A DNA stretch of 53,268 bases from an uncultured Eubacteriales bacterium (GTDB lineage: Bacteria > Bacillota > Clostridia > Oscillospirales > Acutalibacteraceae). The stretch lies in the NCBI GenBank assembly GCA_934486455.1, contig CAKSPR010000005.1, positions 1-53,268 of the forward strand, written 5' to 3'. Made by a program: the position numbers and the translations under genes. Each line of letters begins with the position of its first letter. The first letter of the stretch is position 1. Shown here piece by piece: positions 1 to 7,391 of the stretch. The notes under the pieces are model-generated. The model saw only the letters and a program-made list of their open reading frames with translations, did no database searches and was not told the DNA's origin.

Positions 1-440
1 GCCAGACGGCAAACGTAACCGCAACCTACGACGCGGCAATGCCCGCAATCTCCACAACCGCTCCCGTAAGAACAGGATATACCTTCACGGGGTGGTACGA
101 CGCCCAAAGCGGCGGAACACAGTATTACACGGCGGCGGGAGCAGGCACGCGGAATTACGACAAAACATCGAACACGACGCTATACGCCCAATTTACGGCA
201 AATACCTACACCGTCTCCTTTAACGCGTCTGCCAACGGCGGCAGCGGAGGCCAGACGGCAAACGTAACCGCAACCTACGACGCGGCAATGCCCGCAATCT
301 CCACAACCGCTCCCGTAAGAACAGGACATACCTTCACGGGGTGGTACGACGCCCAAAGCGGCGGAACACAATATTACACGGCGGCGGGAGCAGGTGCGCG
401 GAATTACGACAAAGCATCAAACACGACGCTATACGCCCAA
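1..440 (+). repeat. Direct tandem repeat, 249-bp period
   Basis: The sequence from position 1 recurs from position 250 with a period of 249 bp (83 codons). Over the first 180-190 bp of the unit only a handful of bases differ; after that the copies diverge. The repeat encodes the InlB-type units of the surface protein. Near-identity at DNA level means recent duplication or ongoing gene conversion, and copy number may vary between strains or be misassembled. Confidence 0.85.
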
Positions 441-1058
441 TTTTCTGTCAACTCCTATACCATTTCCTTTAACGCCAACGGCGGCAGCGGCGGCCAAACG
501 GCCTCGGTAAGCGTGATTTACGGCTCGGCCCTGCCCTCCGTTTCAACCGCACCGCCCGTAAAACCGGGACATATCTTCAACGGCTGGTATACCTCTGCAA
601 ACGGCGGGACTCAGTATTATGACAAAAACGGTACACCCACCGTTTCAAGCTACACGGTGGCGGGAAATATTACCCTTTACGCGAATTGGACTGCCGAGAT
701 CTACTCGGTGGAGGTCGCTTGGGGAAGCCTTGATTTCAAATACACCCCGTCATCCCCCGCATGGGATAAGGACAACCACAAATGGAGCAGCTCGGGCGGC
801 GCATGGGCGGCGTCAGCCGACGGCAAAAACACCGTTTCGCTTAAAAACAATTCCAACGTGACCATGACGGCCGAATTCAGGTTTGTTCCCCAGACGGTCA
901 CCGGCGTAACCGGCGGAAGCTTTTCGGCACAAAGCCTTGATATGGCGGCGGCAGAAAGCGGAACCGTAACCTTTATGCCATCGGGAACGCTCAACGGCGC
1001 ATACATTACCTCCTCAAAGCTCGGCGCCATAACCGTCACGGTAAAAAAGAAAAGCTGA
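3..1058 (+). CDS. InlB B-repeat surface protein, C-terminal part
   Basis: The reading frame is open from the window edge, so this is the C-terminal fragment of a longer protein. It is made of Listeria-Bacteroides (InlB B-type, Flg_new) repeats with the recurring cores GYTFTGWYDA, TQYYTAAGAG and NTTLYAQF, the last unit ending TLYANW. Two units of 83 residues are almost identical and a third is diverged. After the repeats comes a tail of about 110 residues, rich in Ser, Thr and Val, with a regular beta-strand look and a basic VKKKS end. No LPXTG sorting signal or membrane segment is visible at the C terminus. Known members of this family are secreted or surface proteins, often adhesins. Attachment to the cell would have to be encoded upstream of the window. 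The in-frame ATG at 39 lies inside a repeat and is not a start. Confidence 0.8.
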   Translation, partial: QTANVTATYDAAMPAISTTAPVRTGYTFTGWYDAQSGGTQYYTAAGAGTRNYDKTSNTTLYAQFTANTYTVSFNASANGGSGGQTANVTATYDAAMPAISTTAPVRTGHTFTGWYDAQSGGTQYYTAAGAGARNYDKASNTTLYAQFSVNSYTISFNANGGSGGQTASVSVIYGSALPSVSTAPPVKPGHIFNGWYTSANGGTQYYDKNGTPTVSSYTVAGNITLYANWTAEIYSVEVAWGSLDFKYTPSSPAWDKDNHKWSSSGGAWAASADGKNTVSLKNNSNVTMTAEFRFVPQTVTGVTGGSFSAQSLDMAAAESGTVTFMPSGTLNGAYITSSKLGAITVTVKKKS

Positions 1059-1194
1059 AGCCATAGGCCTTAACCCACCGATTACCCTATCGCTTTGGCC
1101 CCGGCACACACAAATCCGATTTTGCACTGCAACTCGGATTCGGAATAAATCCCTAAAGCAAATAAAGAGCTTGTTTTTAACATAACAACTTGCT

Positions 1195-1431
1195 ATGCAG
1201 TTTACAGAGGCAAGCTTAAGCGGAGTGTGTCCGCTTTCCAAAATAACCGAGGTGATGAAAAAAAAGAAAAAGCGAGGACATGGCTATGATAACGCGCAGA
1301 GGGACAACTGCATCCTTCGAGCGGTGTGTGACCGCTTATTTGTTGCGCCTTAATTTATTCGGTCTCCTCGGTATTTTTGCGGAGTTTTTGCGTTTGAAGG
1401 CAGAGTGCATATGTGCTCCGCCTTCTTTTTT
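1195..1431 (+). other. Possible structured RNA or short leader in gene-poor region
   Basis: Two hairpins carry the same five-base loop GTGTG: AAGCGGA/TCCGCTT at 1218-1236 and AGCGGT/ACCGCT at 1320-1336. A terminator-like hairpin closes the stretch at 1396-1431. Between the hairpins lies a short open frame of 32 codons beginning ATG at 1255, very rich in lysine, with an AGG two bases upstream. Repetition of an identical loop in two different stems suggests a conserved RNA or a binding site, but I recognise no named family. Outside these elements, 1059-1840 holds nothing I can call a gene. Confidence 0.25.
1396..1431 (+). terminator. Terminator-like hairpin with T run
   Basis: GAAGGC and GCCTTC form the stem base, with further GAG/CTC pairing after one mismatch, followed by six T residues. 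It fits a Rho-independent terminator on the + strand. Confidence 0.6.
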
Positions 1432-1584
1432 GTATTGCGGAGATGTTTTTGCAAAACGCCATAATAATGACGGTGAATACGACCGTTACGGCGGCTTGAC
1501 ACGGCAGGAGTACGGTGTTCTTTTTTCGGCGTCCCGACCCTTTTTCTCACTTTCTGCGGTATTTTCGAATATTTCCGCGTTTTA

Positions 1585-1611
1585 GGCAGGGCTTTTTGCC
1601 CTGCCTTTTTT
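1585..1611 (+). terminator. Rho-independent terminator
   Basis: GGCAGGGC, a five-T loop, GCCCTGCC, then TTTTTT: a perfect eight-pair stem with a T tract on the + strand. It insulates the catabolic operon downstream from whatever is transcribed at 1195-1580. Confidence 0.8.
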
Positions 1612-1838
1612 GCATATACGGCCAACCTCGGGAGAAATAGGCAACAGCGGCCGACCGCCCGATCCGCCGCAAAGCCGCTCCGATGCAGCGGTTATCGAGG
1701 AAAGGCAAGGAAATCGGGTTGAAAAATATCGCCTTAAGGCATGGAAACGGCAGTTTAAAATTTCACAACAAAATGTTCGATAATGGAGAATTGCTCCTAA
1801 AATCATCATTTTCGTTGTGTAATATTGTTAAAAATCAC

Positions 1839-1870
1839 ACTTCAATATTATCAATAATGGACATTGAAGT
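1839..1870. promoter_or_regulatory. Inverted repeat, candidate operator
   Basis: ACTTCAAT and ATTGAAGT form perfect eight-base arms separated by 16 bp. The right arm overlaps the -35 hexamer of the promoter at 1864-1892. Its position directly before the RpiR-type regulator gene makes it the natural candidate for autoregulation and for substrate-responsive control of the operon. Confidence 0.5.
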
Positions 1871-1892
1871 GGAAAAACGCGCCATATATAAT
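1864..1892 (+). promoter_or_regulatory. Sigma-A type promoter of catabolic operon
   Basis: TTGAAG at 1864-1869 and TATAAT at 1887-1892 are separated by exactly 17 bp. The promoter reads into the RpiR-type regulator and the genes behind it, with a leader of roughly 85 bases. Confidence 0.65.
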
Positions 1893-1982
1893 GAATAATA
1901 GAGATGGGCTCCAAAGAAAAATAATTCTCCCGGAGAAACAAAACGCTGATGGTCAGAAAAGATGAAAGGAGGAGATGCGGCA

Positions 1983-2855
1983 GTGGTTTTTTGCGATAAA
2001 ACAAGTAAAATTATCCCTATTACCCGTTTTTTACTCCCGACACTTCCCCCTTCGGAAAAAAGAGCCGCACGATATTTGCTTGAAAATCCGGAAGAGGTCT
2101 CGAAAATGACGCTTGTGCAGTTCGCCAAGAAATCCGAAAGTAGTCAGGCATCAATAATACGGCTTTGCCAACGAATAGGGTTAGGCGGTTTTTTAGAACT
2201 TAAAACAACACTTGCGGTTCAGCTTGCGGTAGATCAGCAATATCAAATGCAATTTGCGGAAAGAGAGAAATATTTGCTCGGTTCGGATATGATTGAAATT
2301 ATCGAGCAGGTGTTCCGAGCCAATATTCAGATTTTAAGAGACACCTTTGCATTAGCAAGCGATGCCTTTAACAGAGCCTTTGAAGCGCTGCTGAAAGCTA
2401 AGAAAATCTGCTTTTTTGCAATAGGAGACGCAATGGCTTTATGTCATTTTGCCTACTTTAAATTCAGGAAGCTCGGATACGACTGCTATGCCGAGTCCGA
2501 TTGCGATTTACAGATGATAGCCGCAAACTATCTCGGAGAGGGTGATGTCGCAGTTGCAATATCCCATTCGGGTAAATCAAGACAGGTAAACGCCGCCATG
2601 GAGTTGGCTCACAAAAACAAAGCAACGACCATATGCATTACAAAGCGCGATAGGTCTGAGCTTGTTAAGTTCTGTGATATTAAGCTGTTTACTGCAACTC
2701 CGGATTTGTCGGTGGGAGAAGAGGTTGTGGCGAGACGGATCGCCGACCAGGCAATTTTAGAAGCATTGTTTTTCGGTGTTCTTCAAGCGAAAGAGCCGCA
2801 GTCATTGGAAGACATCAGGAAAACATCGACGGCTATGAAGACAAATAAGAGTTGA
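1983..2855 (+). CDS. MurR/RpiR family transcriptional regulator
   Basis: The protein has the two-part build of the RpiR family. An N-terminal helix-turn-helix domain (about residues 12-75) contains the family-typical run of helices ending IIRLCQRIGLGGF. A C-terminal SIS sugar-phosphate-binding domain (about residues 120-250) contains FFAIGDAMAL and the ISHSGKS phosphate-binding loop. Such regulators sense phosphosugars. I prefer the GTG at 1983 because AGGAGG at 1967-1972 lies ten bases before it; the in-frame ATG at 1962 would precede that ribosome-binding site. It is the first gene of the sugar locus, 11 bp before the first transketolase gene, with a dyad and promoter just upstream, so it probably controls this operon. 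Whether it activates or represses cannot be read from the sequence. Confidence 0.88.
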   Translation: MVFCDKTSKIIPITRFLLPTLPPSEKRAARYLLENPEEVSKMTLVQFAKKSESSQASIIRLCQRIGLGGFLELKTTLAVQLAVDQQYQMQFAEREKYLLGSDMIEIIEQVFRANIQILRDTFALASDAFNRAFEALLKAKKICFFAIGDAMALCHFAYFKFRKLGYDCYAESDCDLQMIAANYLGEGDVAVAISHSGKSRQVNAAMELAHKNKATTICITKRDRSELVKFCDIKLFTATPDLSVGEEVVARRIADQAILEALFFGVLQAKEPQSLEDIRKTSTAMKTNKS

Positions 2856-2866
2856 GAGGTAATGCA

Positions 2867-3805
2867 ATGATTAGATCATTTAGAGCAGCACTTAGCGAGG
2901 TTTTGGAAAATGCAGCCGCAGAGAATCCGAAAATAGCAGTACTCAACGCGGATTCGGCAAGAGCATTAAATCTTTCCAATTTTATAAAAAAATTCCCGAA
3001 CAAAATGTTTAATATCGGAATTTCCGAAGCAGACATGCTTACGACTGCGGCAGGTATGAGCACCGAGGGTATTATTCCCGTAGTGGTAGGGTTTTCAATG
3101 TTTGTTTCGGCCAAACCCTTTGAACAAATAAGGCAGTCAATTTGCTATCCCAATTTAAATGTAAAAATCATCGCAACTCACGCGGGACTTTGCGTGGGTA
3201 AGGACGGAGCAACACATCAAAATCTTGAGGATATGGCAATACTTCGCGCTTTGCCGAACATGAAAATTTTTGTTGCGGCAGATATTGAACAGACAAAGGC
3301 CGCAATCTCGGCAATGATTGAACATGAAGGCCCCTGTTATTTGCGGCTGGGGCGTGATTTGGCAGAGGACATTTATGACGATCCGTGTGAGGTAAAGCCC
3401 GGCGGCTCGGATGTGGTAAAAGACGGAAACGATGTTGCAATTTTTGCTTGCGGCCTTATGGTGGAGCAGGCAATTAAAGCGGCAGAAATGCTTGAAAAAG
3501 ACGGAATAAGCGCAGCGGTTATCAACACCTACTGCATTAAACCGCTTGACGAAGGAACAATTCTCGAATACGCAAAAAGGTGCGGCGCCGTTGTAAGCGC
3601 GGAAGATCATACGGTTATCGGCGGATTGGGCGGCGCAATCGCGGAACTTCTCGCCAGGCTCCGACCGACTCCGCAGGAGCTTGTCGGTGTAAACGACTCC
3701 TTCGGGGAATCGGGAGAACAGGAAGAGCTGTATGAAAAGTATGGCTTAACGACAGGCGATATAGCAGCGGCCGCAAAGAAAGTTATCGCAAGAAAGCAGG
3801 GTTGA
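2867..3805 (+). CDS. Transketolase, C-terminal subunit (pair 1)
   Basis: This 312-residue protein covers the pyrimidine-binding and C-terminal domains of a transketolase that is split into two polypeptides. The GISEAD motif near residue 57 carries the glutamate that activates thiamine diphosphate. The THAGLCVGKDGATHQ block is typical of the domain, and a Rossmann-like C-terminal domain follows. The start is ATG 2867 with GAGAGG seven bases upstream; an in-frame TTG at 2852 overlaps the regulator stop and is less likely. It is followed after two bases by the N-terminal subunit, so the two are surely co-translated. The order C-then-N is the reverse of pair 2. Split transketolases include general enzymes and specialised ones such as AptAB (apulose-4-phosphate) and SqwGH (sulfofructose), so the substrate is open. 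Confidence 0.9.
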   Translation: MIRSFRAALSEVLENAAAENPKIAVLNADSARALNLSNFIKKFPNKMFNIGISEADMLTTAAGMSTEGIIPVVVGFSMFVSAKPFEQIRQSICYPNLNVKIIATHAGLCVGKDGATHQNLEDMAILRALPNMKIFVAADIEQTKAAISAMIEHEGPCYLRLGRDLAEDIYDDPCEVKPGGSDVVKDGNDVAIFACGLMVEQAIKAAEMLEKDGISAAVINTYCIKPLDEGTILEYAKRCGAVVSAEDHTVIGGLGGAIAELLARLRPTPQELVGVNDSFGESGEQEELYEKYGLTTGDIAAAAKKVIARKQG

Positions 3806-3807
3806 GT

Positions 3808-4629
3808 ATGGCAAGAGATCTTGGTTTTTTTGAAGCAAAAGCAAAGCAATTAAGACTTGATATACTTGAAATGATATATAACGCCCAATCGGGGCATCTC
3901 GGAGGTTCTTTTTCTGAAATTGACGTTCTGACGGCACTTTTCTTTGATGAGATGAATGTTGACCCGAAAAATCCCAAAAAGGAGGGTCGTGACCGATTTG
4001 TTCTTTCGAAAGGGCATACCGCACCGGCATTATATGCGGTGCTTGCAGATAAGGGCTTTTTCCCAAAGGAATGGCTTATGAATTCTTTCAGAGGGATCAA
4101 CTCGCATTTGCAGGGGCATCCGGACATGAAGAAAACGCCGGGCGTTGAAATGACAAGCGGCTCTCTCGGAATGGGGCTTTCGGCGGCAAACGGCATGGCA
4201 ATGGCCGCCAAATTAAAGGGTCAAACCAATAATGTTTATTGCATGATGGGTGACGGAGAGATCAATGAAGGCCAGATTTGGGAGGCGGCTGCGACGGCTG
4301 CACACTTCAAGCTCGACAACATGATTGCTTTTGTCGATGTCAACGGACTTCAAAATGACAACTATACAAATATAGTCAAGGAAATGAATCCGATTTCGGA
4401 TAAGTGGAGAGCCTTCGGGTGGGATGCTGTTGAGATTGACGGGCACGACTTCGGCCAAATCTTTGAAGCCGTTGACCGTGCAAAACAGATTAAGGACAAG
4501 CCGGCGGTTATCATTATTCATACGGTTAAGGGGAAAGGAGTGTCTTTTATGGAAAATGTTGTTGAATGGCACGGAAAAGCTCCTAACACTGAGGATTATG
4601 AGAAGGCCAAGGCCGAGCTTACGGCATAA
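3808..4629 (+). CDS. Transketolase, N-terminal subunit (pair 1)
   Basis: This 273-residue protein is the diphosphate-binding half of a split transketolase. Visible motifs are SGHLGG near residue 28, the LSKGH block, and the thiamine diphosphate/Mg motif MGDGEINEG running on to DNMIAFVDVNGLQ. The C terminus ends soon after the conserved KGKGVSFME block, as expected for a stand-alone N-terminal subunit. The start ATG lies two bases after the stop of the partner subunit gene. FGGY kinase 1 follows after 11 bp. The sequence is clearly diverged from the pair 2 subunit at 11806, so the two pairs are not a recent duplication and probably differ in donor or acceptor. The specific substrate is inferred only from context. 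Confidence 0.9.
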   Translation: MARDLGFFEAKAKQLRLDILEMIYNAQSGHLGGSFSEIDVLTALFFDEMNVDPKNPKKEGRDRFVLSKGHTAPALYAVLADKGFFPKEWLMNSFRGINSHLQGHPDMKKTPGVEMTSGSLGMGLSAANGMAMAAKLKGQTNNVYCMMGDGEINEGQIWEAAATAAHFKLDNMIAFVDVNGLQNDNYTNIVKEMNPISDKWRAFGWDAVEIDGHDFGQIFEAVDRAKQIKDKPAVIIIHTVKGKGVSFMENVVEWHGKAPNTEDYEKAKAELTA

Positions 4630-4640
4630 GGAGCAGTCTG

Positions 4641-6152
4641 ATGAAAGATATTTTAATTGGATGCGACATCGGAACCTCAGGGACAAAGGCTGTTGCGGTT
4701 ACGGCAGACGGAAAGACTTTGGCAAGTACGCATACCGGCTACGGCATAATCACTCCGCACCCCCAATGGGCGGAGCAGTGGCCGGAGGTTTGGCTTGACG
4801 CGGTGGTTAAAACCATAGGAGAGCTTGTGACACAAATTGATCCCGCAAGAATCGCCGGCATATGCATCAGTGCCTTATACGGCGGAACCGGCGTGATGTG
4901 TGATGAGGAAATGAACCCCTTGCGTCCGGTAATAATCTGGATGGACAGACGCGCCGACGAGGAAAGCCGTTATGTTGAGAAAAGCATCGGTCTTAAAGAA
5001 ATTTTCGCCGTATCGGCAAACGGAATTGATTCATATTTCGGATATACAAAGCTTCTTTGGGTCAAAAATAACGAGCCGGAAATTTTTGAAAAAATCAGAT
5101 GGATTGTTCCGGTACACAGCTATATCGTATACCGCATGACGGGTAAGCTGACGGTCGATTATTGTTCGGCGGGAAATATCGGCGGGATATATGACTACAA
5201 AAACCATTGTTGGTCAAAGGAAACGGCGGGAAAGCTGTCAATCAAATATGAAGCGTTGCCGGATAATTTCGGCGCACCGACAGATATAGCGGGTACGCTT
5301 AACAATGAGTTTTCGTCAAAGCTGGGTATTTCTTCAGATGTCCCCGTCTGCTTCGGAACGGTTGATTGCGTGGCGTCGATGCTGAGCGCGGGAATAGTTG
5401 AAGCCGGCGATAATGCGGCCGTTCTCGGAACATCACTTAACTGGGGATATATAAGAAATGATTTGCCGGACGATCCGAATTTAATTTCAATGCCTTATTG
5501 TATCGATCCGAAGAAAAAAAGCTATACATACGGCGGAGCCTCGACGGCCGGCGCATTACCCCGATGGTTTATGCAAAACTTTATGCCGGAGGAAACGGCA
5601 GAGGCATACAAAACACTTGAAGATTATGTCGAAAAAAATATTAAGCCCGGCTCGGACGGACTGATTGTTTTACCTTACTTCATGGGCGAGAGAAGCCCGA
5701 TTTGGGATGAGAATGCAAGTGGGTTGATTTTAGGTCTTTCGCTGATGCATACAAAAGAGCATATCTATCGTGCAATCTTAGAGTCTACCGCATATTCCCT
5801 TCGAGATATTATAGAGTCAATACTTGAACGAAAAACCCTTACAAAACTGATTTTAGTGGGAGGTGGATCAAAATCGTCGCTTTGGAAGCAAATATTCGCA
5901 GATGTCACGGGTCTTCCGGTATATACGCCGGTTAATCCTGTTGAAGCTCCGCTGGGAGACGCGTTTATGGCAGGCATGGCGACAGGACTGGTAAGGGATG
6001 TCAAGGAAATCGAAAGATGGGTAGAGTTTAATCCTGCTGTCGAACCGATTGAGGAGCATTTTGAAAAGTATAATCGGTTGTTCGCTGTATACAGGAAGCT
6101 TTATCCGGCTCTTAAAGAAAACATGAAGGACTTAAAGCAACTGGCATTTTAA
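4641..6152 (+). CDS. FGGY-family carbohydrate kinase 1 (xylulokinase-like)
   Basis: This 503-residue protein has the two-domain FGGY fold. The N-terminal phosphate loop is DIGTSGTKA, and the C-terminal domain shows YFMGERSPIWDENASG and LVGGGSKSSLWKQI followed by PVEAPLGDAFMAG, the adenosine-binding region. The pattern resembles xylulokinase more than glycerol kinase. Such enzymes phosphorylate a primary hydroxyl of a ketose or polyol with ATP in the cytosol. It sits directly behind transketolase pair 1, so its product is probably the substrate of that transketolase: xylulose 5-phosphate, or apulose 4-phosphate if this is a D-apiose locus. GGAGCAG lies upstream of the ATG. About 150 bp separate it from the importer genes. 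Confidence 0.88.
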   Translation: MKDILIGCDIGTSGTKAVAVTADGKTLASTHTGYGIITPHPQWAEQWPEVWLDAVVKTIGELVTQIDPARIAGICISALYGGTGVMCDEEMNPLRPVIIWMDRRADEESRYVEKSIGLKEIFAVSANGIDSYFGYTKLLWVKNNEPEIFEKIRWIVPVHSYIVYRMTGKLTVDYCSAGNIGGIYDYKNHCWSKETAGKLSIKYEALPDNFGAPTDIAGTLNNEFSSKLGISSDVPVCFGTVDCVASMLSAGIVEAGDNAAVLGTSLNWGYIRNDLPDDPNLISMPYCIDPKKKSYTYGGASTAGALPRWFMQNFMPEETAEAYKTLEDYVEKNIKPGSDGLIVLPYFMGERSPIWDENASGLILGLSLMHTKEHIYRAILESTAYSLRDIIESILERKTLTKLILVGGGSKSSLWKQIFADVTGLPVYTPVNPVEAPLGDAFMAGMATGLVRDVKEIERWVEFNPAVEPIEEHFEKYNRLFAVYRKLYPALKENMKDLKQLAF

Positions 6153-6231
6153 TTATAAAACACAGACAAACTCAGTCGAAAAAAATGCTGCAGACAATTG
6201 CAAAAGACGCGGAGAAAAATCCGGTCGTTTT

Positions 6232-6260
6232 AAGCTTGGCCCCTCTCGGCCTTTAAGCTT
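6232..6260 (+). promoter_or_regulatory. Intergenic hairpin before solute-binding protein gene
   Basis: AAGCTTGGCC and GGCC-TTT-AAGCTT can pair around a CCTCTC loop. No T run follows, so a terminator is unlikely. It may affect mRNA processing or stability between the kinase and the highly expressed binding-protein gene. Confidence 0.35.
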
Positions 6261-6306
6261 GTTCGGATTTACATTCCCCGCACAAAAAAATTTTGGAGGA
6301 ATCAAA

Positions 6307-7299
6307 ATGAAAAAGACTATAGTTCGTTTACTCGCTGTAATTTGTGCGCTTGTTTTAATATTCACCCTGGGTGGATGCAAAAAAGGCAAGGAAGGCACAA
6401 CCGATGCTAAAAACACGGCCGGCTACGCAAAGGATGAATACAATCTTGTTTTCATTCCCAAGCTCGTTCACGAATGGTATGAAGAGGTTCGTATAGGCAT
6501 TAACGAAGCAGTTGAGGAATTAAAAGGAAAAGGCGTTACGGTTAAGGTAGAATGGACGGCTCCCGGCGACGCCATTGTTACGGATCAGATTTCGATGATC
6601 GAGGCCGCCGCAGCAAAGAAGCCCGACGGAATTTCCGTTGCTATTATTGACGAGGCTGCCACCACACAGGTTATCAACGAGCTGGTTAAGAGCGGTATAA
6701 ACTTTTCAACCTTCGATTGTGACGCGCCGAATTCCGACAGGCTTTATTATTGCGGTCATTCGACTAACTTCGAAGACGGTAAGGAAATGGGAGAGCGTCT
6801 TGCCAAAGAGCTGAACTACGAAGGCGAGGTTGCCATCCTTGCGGGAACTCTTTCGGCAGGTAACCATCAGGAGCGTGTTAAGGGCTTTAAGGCAGCCATT
6901 GAGAATTATCCCAACATGAAGATTGTTGCCGAGCAGGCCGACGAAGATTCGGTTGAAACCGCCATCAGTGTTATGGAAAGCTATATCGCAACATATCCCA
7001 ATCTCAAGGGCGTTATCGGCGTTAACGCTGCAAGCCCCATCGGCGCAGCCCGTGCCGTTACAGACGCCAAGAAGGTCGGAGAAATCCTTATCGTTGGCAT
7101 GGCCGAAGATCAGGAAGCTATGCAGTATGTTAAAAACGGAACCATTCTTTGCACTCTTCGTCAGGCTGTTACAACCTACGGATATAACAGCGTTTATGCC
7201 ATGCTTGAGTTGGCTGACGGAAAAACTCCTAAAAAAACCAACGATGAAATTGCCGCTTACTTTGTAACAAAAGACAACGTTGACGATTTTATTAAATAA
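6307..7299 (+). CDS. Sugar ABC transporter substrate-binding lipoprotein
   Basis: This 330-residue protein begins with a lipoprotein signal peptide: basic MKK, a hydrophobic core, then the lipobox LGGC with Cys24 as the lipidated residue. The mature part is a type I periplasmic-binding fold of the RbsB/Peripla_BP_4 group, with DGISVAIIDEA, the EGEVAILAGTLSAGNHQERVKG segment, and a C-terminal VKNGTILCTLRQ block. It captures a sugar outside the membrane for the importer encoded next. The ATG at 6307 has GGAGGA seven bases upstream; an in-frame upstream ATG at 6259 would place extra residues before the signal peptide and is rejected. Family membership predicts a pentose, hexose or tetritol ligand; the ligand itself cannot be read off. 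Confidence 0.92.
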   Translation: MKKTIVRLLAVICALVLIFTLGGCKKGKEGTTDAKNTAGYAKDEYNLVFIPKLVHEWYEEVRIGINEAVEELKGKGVTVKVEWTAPGDAIVTDQISMIEAAAAKKPDGISVAIIDEAATTQVINELVKSGINFSTFDCDAPNSDRLYYCGHSTNFEDGKEMGERLAKELNYEGEVAILAGTLSAGNHQERVKGFKAAIENYPNMKIVAEQADEDSVETAISVMESYIATYPNLKGVIGVNAASPIGAARAVTDAKKVGEILIVGMAEDQEAMQYVKNGTILCTLRQAVTTYGYNSVYAMLELADGKTPKKTNDEIAAYFVTKDNVDDFIK

Positions 7300-7340
7300 T
7301 CGGGAGTTTTGAACTCAAATTACCCTTTTTAACAATTTGT

Positions 7341-7375
7341 TGTGCTGTTCTGCCATCTAACGGCGGAACAGCACA
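7341..7375 (+). promoter_or_regulatory. Intercistronic hairpin between binding protein and ATPase
   Basis: TGTGCTGTTC-TGCC and GGC-GGAACAGCACA form a long stem around a short loop. No T run follows. A hairpin at this place commonly protects the binding-protein message and lowers expression of the membrane components. That role is inferred. Confidence 0.5.
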
Positions 7376-7391
7376 AACCGGAGGAAACCTC

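Noticed and set aside
1..440. Tandem repeat read as CRISPR
   Set aside because: The 249-bp period keeps the reading frame and encodes InlB-type units; there are no spacers.
1280..1585. 101-codon + strand frame in the gene-poor region
   Set aside because: It runs through a terminator hairpin at 1396-1431, has an odd composition and only a weak ribosome-binding site.
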